Shown one piece after another: positions 41,305-49,726 of a DNA stretch of 51,723 bases; within the stretch, counting starts at the first letter, position 1; each line of letters opens with the position of its first letter. Location of the stretch: contig CALEAV010000005.1 in NCBI GenBank assembly GCA_937943575.1, forward strand, positions 1 to 51,723, given 5' to 3'. The notes beneath the pieces are model-generated. The model was not told where the DNA came from, ran no database searches, and was given only the letters and a program-made list of their open reading frames with translations. The translations under genes were made by a program, and so were the position numbers. The DNA is from an uncultured bacterium (GTDB taxonomy: Bacteria; Desulfobacterota; Desulfobaccia; Desulfobaccales; 0-14-0-80-60-11).

Positions 41305-42099
41305 ATGCGCTCCTTCATCCTCTGCCTCGCCTTGCTGTGCCTGGTGGCCTGCGGCTCCCGACCGGAGGCCTCGGGCCAGGCCATCTGCGTGGCCGGCTCC
41401 ACCTCGGTGCAGCCCTTTGCGGAGAAGCTGGCGGAAGTCTATATGGAGCTCCATCCGGAGATCCGCATCGACGTGCAGGGGGGCGGCTCCAGCGCCGGCA
41501 TCTACGCCGCCCGGGAGGGCGCCGCCCATCTGGGGGCCTCCTCCCGGGAGCTGGTGCCGGCGGAGAAGGAGCTGGTGGAGATCCCCATCGCCTGGGACGG
41601 CATTGCCGTCATCGTGCACCGGGACAATCCCCTCCGCGGCCTCAGCCTCCGCCAGATCCGGGAGCTGTATCAGGGCCGCCTGCGCAACTGGCGGGAATTG
41701 GGCTGGGTGGACCGGGCCGTGCACCTCATCACCCGGGAGGAGGGCTCCGGCACCCGCAATGCCTTTGAGGAGCTGGTGATGGGCAGGGCGGAGATCACCC
41801 CCACGGCCCTGGTCCAGGACAGCAACGGCGCGGTGAGGGAGATTGTGGCCCATGACCGCCACGCCCTGGGCTACATCTCCGTGGGTCTGGTGGATGCCCG
41901 GGTCAAGGCCCTGGAGGTGGACGGGGTCCTGCCCACCCGGGAGAACATCCGCTCCCAGCGCTACAAACTGGTGCGCCGCTTCCTGCTGGTGAGCAAGCTC
42001 CCCCCCACCGGGCCCTGCAAGGAGTTTGTGGACTTCATCCTCAGCGCCCGGGGTCAGAGTCTCCTGGAGGCCGAAGGTCTGGTGGGATACGAGGAATGA
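41305..42099 (+). CDS. pstS: Phosphate ABC transporter substrate-binding lipoprotein
   Basis: Periplasmic phosphate-binding protein of the PstS family, 264 residues. The ATG at 41305 gives a compact signal sequence with lipobox LVAC; the earlier in-frame ATG at 41239 would add a non-signal stretch. Binding-site motifs are GSTSVQPFAEKL, GGGSSAGIYA, GASSREL and EEGSGTRNAFEEL. It overlaps pstC by 4 bases (ATGA). First gene of pstS-pstC-pstA-pstB-pstB. Confidence 0.93.
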   Translation: MRSFILCLALLCLVACGSRPEASGQAICVAGSTSVQPFAEKLAEVYMELHPEIRIDVQGGGSSAGIYAAREGAAHLGASSRELVPAEKELVEIPIAWDGIAVIVHRDNPLRGLSLRQIRELYQGRLRNWRELGWVDRAVHLITREEGSGTRNAFEELVMGRAEITPTALVQDSNGAVREIVAHDRHALGYISVGLVDARVKALEVDGVLPTRENIRSQRYKLVRRFLLVSKLPPTGPCKEFVDFILSARGQSLLEAEGLVGYEE

Positions 42100-42932
42100 G
42101 CCCCAAAGGCATCGAACGGCTGCTTTTGGCCCTGGCCCTGTCGTCAGTGGGCTCTCTGGCCCTCATCACCTTCTTCATCTTCTGGGAAGGGCTTCCCCTC
42201 ATCCTCACCACCGGGCCGGGGGATTTTCTCTTCTCCACCCACTGGGCCCCCACCAAGGACCGCTTCGGCATCGGGGCCATGATCGTCTCCTCGGTGGTGG
42301 TCACCCTGGGGGCCCTGGTGCTGGGGGTGCCCCTGGGGTTGGCCTGCGCCATTGTGCTGGCGGAATTTGCCCCCCTGCGCCTGAAGCAGCTCCTGAAGCC
42401 CACCCTGGAGCTGCTGGCGGGGATCCCCTCGGTGGTCTACGGCTTCCTGGGCGTCCTGTGGCTGGTGCCCCTCATCCGGGAGCATCTGGGGGGTCCGGGC
42501 CTGTCCCTTCTGGCCGCGGCGCTGATTTTGGGCATCATGATCCTCCCCACCATCATCAGCATCAGCATTGACTCCCTGGGCGCTGTGCCGGACCTCTACC
42601 GGGACGGCTCCCTGGCTCTGGGGGCCACCCGCTGGCAGACGGTGACGCGGGTGGTGCTGCCCGCAGCCCGCAGCGGCATCATCACCGCCATCATCCTGGG
42701 CATGGGCCGGGCCGTGGGGGAGACCATGGCGGTCATCATGGTGGCGGGCAACGCCCTGAGCCTGCCCGCCTCCCTCCTGGACCCGGTGCGCACCCTGACC
42801 AGCAACATCGCCCTGGAGCTGGGCTATGCCAGCGGCCGCCACCGGGAGGCCCTCTTCGCCACCGGGGTGGTGCTCTTTGTCATCATCATGATTCTCAACC
42901 TCACGGCCGCGGCCGTCACCCGGCGGAGGTAA
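42096..42932 (+). CDS. pstC: Phosphate ABC transporter permease PstC
   Basis: Inner-membrane permease of 278 residues with six predicted membrane helices and the binding-protein-dependent transport loop ALGATRWQTVTRVVLPAARSGIITAIILGMGRAVGETMAV, typical of PstC. ELLAGIPSVVYGFLG is also diagnostic. The ATG overlaps the pstS stop. Two bases separate it from pstA. Confidence 0.95.
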   Translation: MSPKGIERLLLALALSSVGSLALITFFIFWEGLPLILTTGPGDFLFSTHWAPTKDRFGIGAMIVSSVVVTLGALVLGVPLGLACAIVLAEFAPLRLKQLLKPTLELLAGIPSVVYGFLGVLWLVPLIREHLGGPGLSLLAAALILGIMILPTIISISIDSLGAVPDLYRDGSLALGATRWQTVTRVVLPAARSGIITAIILGMGRAVGETMAVIMVAGNALSLPASLLDPVRTLTSNIALELGYASGRHREALFATGVVLFVIIMILNLTAAAVTRRR

Positions 42933-42934
42933 GC

Positions 42935-43771
42935 GTGCGCCTCGACCCCCGGGTGAGCCAGGCGGTGGTTCTCTCCCTGTTGTGGGCCCTCACCGGCTTC
43001 ACCCTGCTCATCCTCATCGTCATCATCGTCAATATCTCAGTGGAGGGCCTGCCCCGGGTGAGCCTGAGCTTCCTCACCCAGCCTCCCCATGACATGGGGC
43101 GCTCGGGGGGCATCTTCTCCACCCTGGTGGCCACCGCCTTCATCACCGCCCTGGCCATCGCGGTGGCCACGCCCCTGGGGGTGGGGACCGCCGTCTACCT
43201 CACCGAATACACCCGGGAATCCTGGCTCACCCGCCTCATCCGCTTCGGGGCCGAGTGCCTGGCGGGGGTGCCCTCCATCATCCTGGGGCTCTTCGGCTTT
43301 GTCCTCTTTGTCCTGAAGCTGGGCTTCGGCTGGTCGGTACTCTCCGGGGGCCTGACCTTGGCCATCATGGTGCTGCCCATCATCATCCGCACCAGCGAGG
43401 AGGCCATCAAGGCGGTGCCGGAGGAGTATCGGGTGGTGTGTTGCTCCCTGGGGCTGAGCCGGTGGCAGACCATCGCCAGGATTGTCCTGCCCAGCGCGCT
43501 CCCCGGCATCACCACCGGGGTGATGCTCTCCGTGGGTCGCTCCCTGGGGGAGACGGCGGTGCTGCTCTTCACCGCCGGCGCCGCCCTGCGCACCCCGGTG
43601 AGCCTGTTTGACTCCGGCCGCACCATGGCGGTGCATTTCTACATCCTGGCGCGGGAGGGCATCTCCCTCCCCAACGCCTACGCCACCGCCGCGGTGCTGA
43701 TGTTCTCCATCCTGGGCCTCAATCTGGCGGCCTACACCCTCATGCAGCGGCTGATGCGCCGGTTTTCCTAG
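42935..43771 (+). CDS. pstA: Phosphate ABC transporter permease PstA
   Basis: Partner permease, also 278 residues, with GTG start and an AAGCGTG context right after the pstC stop. It shows ECLAGVPSIILGLFGFVLFV and the EAA-type loop SLGLSRWQTIARIVLPSALPGITTGVMLSVGRSLGETAVLLFTAG. Six membrane helices are predicted. A 199-base gap containing a strong hairpin separates it from the first pstB. Confidence 0.95.
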   Translation: MRLDPRVSQAVVLSLLWALTGFTLLILIVIIVNISVEGLPRVSLSFLTQPPHDMGRSGGIFSTLVATAFITALAIAVATPLGVGTAVYLTEYTRESWLTRLIRFGAECLAGVPSIILGLFGFVLFVLKLGFGWSVLSGGLTLAIMVLPIIIRTSEEAIKAVPEEYRVVCCSLGLSRWQTIARIVLPSALPGITTGVMLSVGRSLGETAVLLFTAGAALRTPVSLFDSGRTMAVHFYILAREGISLPNAYATAAVLMFSILGLNLAAYTLMQRLMRRFS

Positions 43772-43824
43772 GCTGCCTGTTGCCAGGATGCTGAAAGACA
43801 TGACAAGGGGTGGGGGAGAGGGCC

Positions 43825-43865
43825 GGGGAGAGGGGCAGGGTGCTCCCCCCTGGCCCCATCTCCCC
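43825..43865 (+). other. Long hairpin between pstA and the pstB pair
   Basis: GGGGAGAGGGGCAGGG (43825-43840) pairs with CCCTGGCCCCATCTCCCC (43848-43865) with two small bulges and a 7-base loop. No T-tract follows, so it is more likely an mRNA processing or stability element than a terminator. It lies between the permease and the ATPase genes. Confidence 0.5.
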
Positions 43866-43970
43866 CTTCACTTCGATGGGCCTCCTCTCCGGATGCCGCC
43901 TGAACCGCTCCGGTACCCGGTTCGCACAGTGCCCCGAGGCCTCGCATCGGACGGTTGATTACCCCGGGCC

Positions 43971-44735
43971 ATGAACCAAAGCCCCCCAGACAAGATCCGG
44001 GTGGAGGAGCTGTCCTTCTGGTACGGCGGCCTTAAGGCGCTGGACCGGGTGTCCTTGTCCATCCGGGCCCATGAGATCTTCGGCCTCATGGGGCCGGCCA
44101 AGAGCGGCAAGTCCACCCTCCTCAAGGTTTTAAACCGTCTGTGCGACCTCATCCCCGAGGCCCGCATCGAGGGGCGGGCCTGGCTGGACGACCTGGAGAT
44201 CCTGGCCCCGGAGACCGACGTGGTTGCCCTGCGCCGCCGGGTGGGGCTGGTGCTGAGCAAACCCACGCCGCTGCCCCGCTCCATCTATGAGAACCTGGTT
44301 CTGGCCCCCCGGCTCGCCGGCCGGCCCAAAGAGGAGCTCCCGGCCGTGGCGGAGGAGGCCCTCAGGGCGGCGGGGCTGTGGGGGGAGGTGAAGGACCGCC
44401 TGCACGACTCCGCTCTCCGGCTCTCCGGCGGCCAGCAGCAGCGCCTCTGTCTGGCCCGCACCCTGGCCATGCAGCCCGAGGTGATCCTCCTGGATGAACC
44501 CACCAGCGGGCTCGATCCCATCTCCACCGCCAAGATCGAGGAGACCCTGTTTCAATTGAAGTCCCGCTATACTATCATCCTGGTGAGCAACAACACCAAA
44601 CAGATCGCCCGGGCCACGGACCGCACCGCCTTTCTCCTCATGGGCCGCCTCATTGAGGTGGGGGAGACCTCCCAGGTCTTCACCGTGCCCCGGGACCAGC
44701 GCACCGATGACTACATCTCCGGACGCTTCGGCTGA
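43971..44735 (+). CDS. pstB: PstB-type ATPase with intact signature but degenerate Q- and H-loops
   Basis: ATP-binding subunit of the phosphate importer, 254 residues. Walker A is GPAKSGKST (41-49), signature LSGGQ (151-155), Walker B LLDE (Asp175, Glu176), D-loop SGLD. Compared with E. coli PstB, the Q-loop Gln is Ser96 ([12 protein letters not shown]) and the H-loop His is Asn207 (LVSNNTKQ). It ends with the PstB-type DDYISGRFG. So it can supply a signature to its partner, but its own ATP site should hydrolyse poorly. The stop overlaps the second pstB by 29 bases. Confidence 0.93.
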   Translation: MNQSPPDKIRVEELSFWYGGLKALDRVSLSIRAHEIFGLMGPAKSGKSTLLKVLNRLCDLIPEARIEGRAWLDDLEILAPETDVVALRRRVGLVLSKPTPLPRSIYENLVLAPRLAGRPKEELPAVAEEALRAAGLWGEVKDRLHDSALRLSGGQQQRLCLARTLAMQPEVILLDEPTSGLDPISTAKIEETLFQLKSRYTIILVSNNTKQIARATDRTAFLLMGRLIEVGETSQVFTVPRDQRTDDYISGRFG

Positions 44736-45501
44736 GCCGCTCCCCGGGCCCCCCGTCATCACCGTCCGCGGGCTCAATCTGTATTACCGGGACTTCCACG
44801 CCCTTAAGGAGGTGAGCTGCGACTTTGCCGGCCGGGCCATCACCGCCCTCATCGGCCCCTCGGGCTGCGGCAAATCCACCTTGCTTCGGGTCTTCAACCG
44901 CATGAACGACCTCATTGAGGGGGTGCGCCTCAGCGGCCGGGTGCTCATCGACGGTCAGGACATCTACGCCAAGGGGGTGAATCTCACCCAGCTGCGCAAA
45001 AAGGTGGGCATGGTCTTCCAGCGACCCAATCCCTTTCCCCTGTCCATCTTTGACAACGTGGTCTACGGGCCCCGGCTGCACGGCCGGCCAGGGCGGGGGG
45101 AGCTGGAGGAGATCGCCGCCCGCTGCCTGACCGCGGTGGGCCTCTGGGAGGAGGTCAAAGACCGCCTGCACGCCTCCGCCCTCCGCCTTACCGAAGAGCA
45201 GCAGCAGCGCCTGTGTGTGGCGCGCCTCCTGGCGGTGGAACCGGAGATCCTGCTCATGGATGAGCCCTGCTCGGCCCTGGATCCGGTGGCCACCCTGAGG
45301 CTCGAGGAGCTCATGCGGGAGCTGAAAAGCCGCTACACCATCATCATCGTCACCCACAACATGCAGCAGGCCGCCCGGGTGTCGGATCAGACCGGCTTTA
45401 TGCTTTTGGGGGAGCTGGTGGAGTTCGGGGACACGGCCCGCATCTTCACCCGGCCCCAGGATCAGCGCACCGAGGACTACATCACCGGCAAATACGGGTG
45501 A
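44707..45501 (+). CDS. pstB: PstB-type ATPase with intact catalytic loops but degenerate signature
   Basis: Second ATP-binding subunit, 264 residues from the ATG inside the first pstB. Walker [10 protein letters not shown] (50-58), Q-loop Gln105 in [12 protein letters not shown], Walker B LMDE (Asp185, Glu186), D-loop SALD and H-loop His217 in [13 protein letters not shown] are all canonical PstB. The signature, normally LSGGQ, reads LTEEQ (161-165). The lesion is complementary to that of the first pstB. No phoU follows; the next gene is glnS, 172 bases away. Confidence 0.93.
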   Translation: MTTSPDASAEPLPGPPVITVRGLNLYYRDFHALKEVSCDFAGRAITALIGPSGCGKSTLLRVFNRMNDLIEGVRLSGRVLIDGQDIYAKGVNLTQLRKKVGMVFQRPNPFPLSIFDNVVYGPRLHGRPGRGELEEIAARCLTAVGLWEEVKDRLHASALRLTEEQQQRLCVARLLAVEPEILLMDEPCSALDPVATLRLEELMRELKSRYTIIIVTHNMQQAARVSDQTGFMLLGELVEFGDTARIFTRPQDQRTEDYITGKYG

Positions 45502-45582
45502 AGCCCCCCATCCCGTCTCCCCGCCTCCGCCCCGGCCCCGACCCTCTCCCGAAAATCACCTGTGACCCCCCCCGACCGGGGC

Positions 45583-45611
45583 TTGGGAAAGCGGCGGCCT
45601 TTGGGTATATT
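45583..45611 (+). promoter_or_regulatory. Candidate glnS promoter
   Basis: TTGGGA (45583-45588), a 17-base spacer and TATATT (45606-45611) lie 62 bases before the glnS ATG. The -10 differs from consensus by one base. Confidence 0.5.
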
Positions 45612-45673
45612 TAATGGGGCCCCCCCGGGACCCCTGAGTGCGCCTCATCCCCTCACAGGCAAGGAACCGCAGC

Positions 45674-47365
45674 ATGGCTGAGCCCACTCCTGCCCCGGTG
45701 GATTTCATCCGGGAGATCGTGGCCGCGGATGTGAAGGCCGGCAAATATGGCGGCCGGTTGGTGACCCGCTTTCCCCCGGAGCCCAACGGCTACCTGCACA
45801 TCGGGCATGCCAAGAGCATCTGCCTCAATTTCGGCATCGCCCGGGAGTTCGGCGGGGAGTGCAACCTGCGCTTCGATGACACCAACCCCACCAAAGAAGA
45901 GCAGGAGTATGTGGACGCCATCATGGAGGATGTGCGCTGGCTGGGGTTTGACTGGGGGGACCGGCTGTATTTCGCCTCGGACTACTTTGAGCAGATGTAC
46001 GAATACGCCGAGATGCTCATTGAAAAGGGGCTGGCGTATGTCTGCTCCCTGAGCGCCGAGGAGATCCGGGAATACCGGGGCACCCTCACCGAGCCCGGCC
46101 GGGAGAGCCCCTACCGGAACCGCTCCGTGGCCGAGAACCTGGACCTCTTCCGGCGCATGCGGGCCGGGGAGTTCCCGGACGGCGCCCATGTGCTGCGGGC
46201 CAAGATCGACATGGCCTCCGGCAACCTGAACTTAAGGGACCCGGTGCTCTACCGCATCCTGCACGCCGAGCACCATCGTACCGGCAACCGCTGGTGCATC
46301 TACCCCATGTATGATTACGCCCATCCCCTCTCCGACGCCCTGGAGGGGGTGACCCACTCCATCTGCACCCTGGAGTTTGAGGACCACCGGCCGCTGTATG
46401 ACTGGGTGCTGGACCACCTGCCGGTGCCCTGCCGGCCCCATCAGTATGAGTTCGCCCGCCTCAATCTCAGCTATACGGTGCTCTCCAAGCGCCGCCTCCT
46501 CAAGCTGGTGGAGGGGGGCTATGTCTCCGGCTGGGACGACCCCCGGATGCCCACCCTGGCGGGCCTGCGGCGCCGGGGAGTGCCGCCCGAGGCCATCCGC
46601 CGGTTCTGCGACCTGATCGGGGTGGGCAAGCGCAACAATCTGGTGGACATGGCCCTCCTGGAATACTGCATCCGGGAGGTCCTCAACCTCACCGCCCCCC
46701 GGGTGATGGCGGTGTTGCGCCCCCTCAAGGTGGTCCTCCTCAACTACCCCGAGGGGCAGGTGGAGGAGGTGCAGGCGGTGAACAACCCTGAGGATCCCTC
46801 CCAGGGGACCCGGCCGGTGCCCTTCTCCCGGGAGCTCTTTATCGAGCGGGAGGACTTCCTGGAGGACCCGCCCCCCAAATTCTACCGCCTGGCCCCGGGC
46901 CGGGAGGTGCGCCTGCGCTACGCCTATTTCATCAAATGCGTGGAGGTGAAGAAAAACCCCGCCACCGGCGAGCTTGAGGAGGTGCACTGCACCTACGACC
47001 CTGAAACCAAAGGCGGCTATGCCCCGGACGGCCGCAGGGTGAAGGCCACCCTGCACTGGGTGTCGGCGGCCCACGCCCTGCCGGCGGAGGTGCGCCTCTA
47101 CGACCGCCTCTTCACGGTCCCGGAGCCCGGTCAGGCGACCGGGAATTTTTTGGATGATCTTAACCCCCGCTCCCTGGTCACCCTGACGGACTGCCGGGTG
47201 GAACCCTCCCTGAGGGAGGTGGCGCCGGGGAGCCGCTTCCAGTTTGAGCGCCTGGGGTATTTCTGTGCCGACGCCCGGGACTGCCGCCCGGGGCGATTGG
47301 TCTTCAACCGCACCGTCAGCCTCAAGGATGAATGGGAGAAGCTCAAGCAAAAGGGGGCCGTCTGA
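45674..47365 (+). CDS. glnS: Glutaminyl-tRNA synthetase
   Basis: Class I synthetase that charges tRNA-Gln directly. The 563 residues have the HIGH box in [30 protein letters not shown], the active-site block [30 protein letters not shown], the KMSKS-like VLSKRRL and the two C-terminal anticodon barrels ending [10 protein letters not shown] and [11 protein letters not shown]. The ATG at 45674 has AAGGA 8 bases before it; an earlier in-frame ATG would add an unusual extension. GlnS is patchily distributed outside gammaproteobacteria but known in Desulfobacterota. Confidence 0.96.
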   Translation: MAEPTPAPVDFIREIVAADVKAGKYGGRLVTRFPPEPNGYLHIGHAKSICLNFGIAREFGGECNLRFDDTNPTKEEQEYVDAIMEDVRWLGFDWGDRLYFASDYFEQMYEYAEMLIEKGLAYVCSLSAEEIREYRGTLTEPGRESPYRNRSVAENLDLFRRMRAGEFPDGAHVLRAKIDMASGNLNLRDPVLYRILHAEHHRTGNRWCIYPMYDYAHPLSDALEGVTHSICTLEFEDHRPLYDWVLDHLPVPCRPHQYEFARLNLSYTVLSKRRLLKLVEGGYVSGWDDPRMPTLAGLRRRGVPPEAIRRFCDLIGVGKRNNLVDMALLEYCIREVLNLTAPRVMAVLRPLKVVLLNYPEGQVEEVQAVNNPEDPSQGTRPVPFSRELFIEREDFLEDPPPKFYRLAPGREVRLRYAYFIKCVEVKKNPATGELEEVHCTYDPETKGGYAPDGRRVKATLHWVSAAHALPAEVRLYDRLFTVPEPGQATGNFLDDLNPRSLVTLTDCRVEPSLREVAPGSRFQFERLGYFCADARDCRPGRLVFNRTVSLKDEWEKLKQKGAV

Positions 47366-47388
47366 CCCGGCCGGGGAGGAGACCGGCG

Positions 47389-48174
47389 ATGCTGACCCTG
47401 TTTCAAAACGAGGATAGCCCCACTCTGACGGAGGAGAGCCGCTTCACTTTTCTCTGCGGCCCGGGAATGCCCTGCTTCAATCAGTGCTGCCAAGCCGGCC
47501 TCATTGTGCTCAACCCCGGGGATGTGCTCCGGCTGAAGCGGTTTCTGCAGGTGAGCTCCAGCGAGTTCCTCCGGCGCTATGCCGTGAGGGAGACGGAAGC
47601 CCGCTCCGGCCTGCCCCTGGTCTTTCTCCGGCCGCCCCGGGGGCAGGAGACCGGCTGCCCCTTCGTCAGCGAGGCGGGGTGCCGGGTGTATGAGGCCCGG
47701 CCCGACGCCTGCCGCCTCTTCCCTTTGGCCCAGGGGAGTGTGCTTACCCCCACAGGCCTCCGGGACCGGCTCTATTTGCGGCAGCCCTCCTACTGTCTGG
47801 GTCTGGCCGCCGGGCAGGAGTGGACCGTGGCCGACTGGATGGCCGCCCAGGGTTTTGATCCCGCCGACCCCCGGCGCCGGGCCTGGGTGTCTCTCCTCCT
47901 CACCCAGGCTCTGAGCGGCCCGGCCACCCCGGACCAGCAGGACCTCTTCTACCTGGCCGCCTATGACCTGGACAACTTCCGGGCCTTTGTCCTGACCTCC
48001 GCCTTCCCCGCGGTGTATGGCTTCCCGGCGGAGGCCCTGGCGCCCCTGGCCGACGATGAGGAGGCCCTCTTGCGCTTTGCGCTGGCCTACATCACCGCCA
48101 CCCTGGAGGAGGACGAGCCCTCCCTGGTGCGGGAGGCCTTAAGGGAGGCCCTGCTGGCGGAAGGGCCGGGATGA
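47389..48174 (+). CDS. YkgJ-type cysteine cluster protein
   Basis: Predicted metal-binding cytoplasmic protein of 261 residues. The N-terminal half has the cysteine pattern of the YkgJ/CxxCxxCC family: CGPGMPCFNQCC near 25-36, then GCPFVSEAGCRVYEARPDACRLFP near 92-115. The C-terminal half is helical and less conserved. GGGGAGGAGA precedes the ATG. It follows glnS by 23 bases, so both are probably on one transcript. Its biochemical role is unknown; zinc or Fe-S binding is inferred from the cysteines. Confidence 0.85.
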   Translation: MLTLFQNEDSPTLTEESRFTFLCGPGMPCFNQCCQAGLIVLNPGDVLRLKRFLQVSSSEFLRRYAVRETEARSGLPLVFLRPPRGQETGCPFVSEAGCRVYEARPDACRLFPLAQGSVLTPTGLRDRLYLRQPSYCLGLAAGQEWTVADWMAAQGFDPADPRRRAWVSLLLTQALSGPATPDQQDLFYLAAYDLDNFRAFVLTSAFPAVYGFPAEALAPLADDEEALLRFALAYITATLEEDEPSLVREALREALLAEGPG

Positions 48175-48261
48175 GGGGAGCCTCTCCCTGCGTCTGACAG
48201 TTTTGTCTCTGCCATGAGGATATCAACAAGGGGTGGGTTGCCGCCTCCCCGGGAGAAAAAT

Positions 48262-49446
48262 ATGCTCATCCCCGGATTTCGCGCCGCCGCCGCCGCCGCG
48301 GGCATCAAAAAGCACGGCGGCCTGGACCTGGCCCTCATCGCCGCCGACCACCCGGTGGCCGCCGCCGGGGTCTTCACCCGCAACCGGGTCAAGGCCGCCC
48401 CGGTGCTCCTATGCCGCCGCCGCCTGAAGGCCGGCTCGGCCCAGGCCATCCTGGTGAACAGCGGCAACGCCAACGCCTGCACCGGGCCTGCGGGGCTGAG
48501 GGCCGCCCGGGAGACCACCGCCGCGGTGGCCCGGGAGCTGCGGCTCGCCCCCGAGGTGGTGCTCCCCGCCTCCACCGGGGTCATCGGCCAGCCCCTGCCG
48601 GTGGACAAGATCATCCTGGCGGTGCCGCTGCTGGTGGCGCACCTCCGCCCCGACGGCTTCGGCGAGGCGGCCCAGGCCATCATGACCACGGACACCCGCC
48701 CCAAAAGCGCCCACACCACCCTGAAGCTGGCGGGGCACCGGGTCACCCTGGGGGGAATTGCCAAGGGCGCCGGCATGATCCACCCGGATATGGCCACCCT
48801 GCTGGCCTTTCTGTTCACCGACGCGGCGGTGACGGCGCCGGTGCTCCAGACCCTCCTCAGCCAGGCGGTGGCGCAGACCCTGAACTGCATCAGCATCGAC
48901 GGGGACACCTCCACCAATGACACCGCCCTTTTCCTGGCCAGCGGCCGGGCCGGCAATCCCGCCCTCACCGATCCGGCGGAGCCCGGAGCTGCGGCCCTGG
49001 CGGCGGCCCTCACCGACATCCTGGCGGACCTGGCCACCCAGATCGTGGCCGACGGCGAGGGGGTGCGGCACCGCTTCCGCATCCTCGTCACCGGGGCCGC
49101 CACCCCGGCCCAGGCGAAAAAGGCGGCGGTGACCATCGCCACCTCGCCTTTGGTGAAGACCGCCATGGCCGGTCCGGACGTCAACTGGGGCCGCCTCATG
49201 GCCGCCTTGGGCCGCTCCGGGGCCCGCTTCAACCCGGCCCGGGTGGACATCAGCTTCGGGGAGGTTATGGTGGTGCGCCAGGGCGTGGGGCTGGGAGCCG
49301 CCGCCGAGGAAGCGGCCCTCCAGGCCATCCTGGCCGGGCCCGTCACCATTACCCTGAACCTCCACGCCGGCGAGGCGCAGGCTCATGTGGAGACTTGCGA
49401 CCTCACCGAAGACTACGTCCGCATCAACGCCAGTTATCGGAGCTGA
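48262..49446 (+). CDS. argJ: Glutamate N-acetyltransferase/amino-acid acetyltransferase ArgJ
   Basis: Bifunctional arginine-pathway enzyme that recycles acetyl groups from N-acetylornithine to glutamate. It is made as a precursor that cleaves itself before Thr179 in KGAGMIHPDMAT, which is intact. Other blocks are FTRNRVKAAPV, LVNSGNANACTG, STGVIG, TTDTRPK, SIDGDTSTNDT and PDVNWGR. The ATG at 48262 follows GGGAG by 6 bases; ATG 48214 has no ribosome site. It has 394 residues, the usual length, and ends with the typical YVRINASYRS. Confidence 0.96.
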   Translation: MLIPGFRAAAAAAGIKKHGGLDLALIAADHPVAAAGVFTRNRVKAAPVLLCRRRLKAGSAQAILVNSGNANACTGPAGLRAARETTAAVARELRLAPEVVLPASTGVIGQPLPVDKIILAVPLLVAHLRPDGFGEAAQAIMTTDTRPKSAHTTLKLAGHRVTLGGIAKGAGMIHPDMATLLAFLFTDAAVTAPVLQTLLSQAVAQTLNCISIDGDTSTNDTALFLASGRAGNPALTDPAEPGAAALAAALTDILADLATQIVADGEGVRHRFRILVTGAATPAQAKKAAVTIATSPLVKTAMAGPDVNWGRLMAALGRSGARFNPARVDISFGEVMVVRQGVGLGAAAEEAALQAILAGPVTITLNLHAGEAQAHVETCDLTEDYVRINASYRS

Positions 49447-49520
49447 AGGGAACCGGAAACCGGCCTCCTGGAGGCTGTGGGCCCCCTCTCCCACGGGTGG
49501 GGTGGGGAGGGATGACCGGA

Positions 49521-49641
49521 AGTCCCCACCCCTGATACACCACCTCATTTGAGGCTTGAGCATCCCCAGGGGCAGACCCGCTCAATTCAGATTGCGCAGC
49601 GTCCACCCCTGGCCCCCCCCTCATTTCCGGCTTGAGGATCC
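49521..49641. repeat. Imperfect direct repeats in the argJ-ATPase gap
   Basis: A block of about 43 bases occurs twice (49521-49565 and 49600-49641). The best-matching ends are CCTCATTTGAGGCTTGAGCATCC and CCTCATTTCCGGCTTGAGGATCC, 20 of 23 identical. Read on the minus strand, both contain TGAG...AGGGGTGG words like those of the repeats at 40412-40570. The gap 49447-49726 lies between convergent genes and contains no gene. Confidence 0.5.
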
Positions 49642-49726
49642 GCCCGCCGGTGGCGGTGCGAACCCGCCCCCGCCCCTGGCCCCGGCCGGCTCACTCCCGG
49701 AGTCCCGCCCCTGGCCGCCAAGATGC

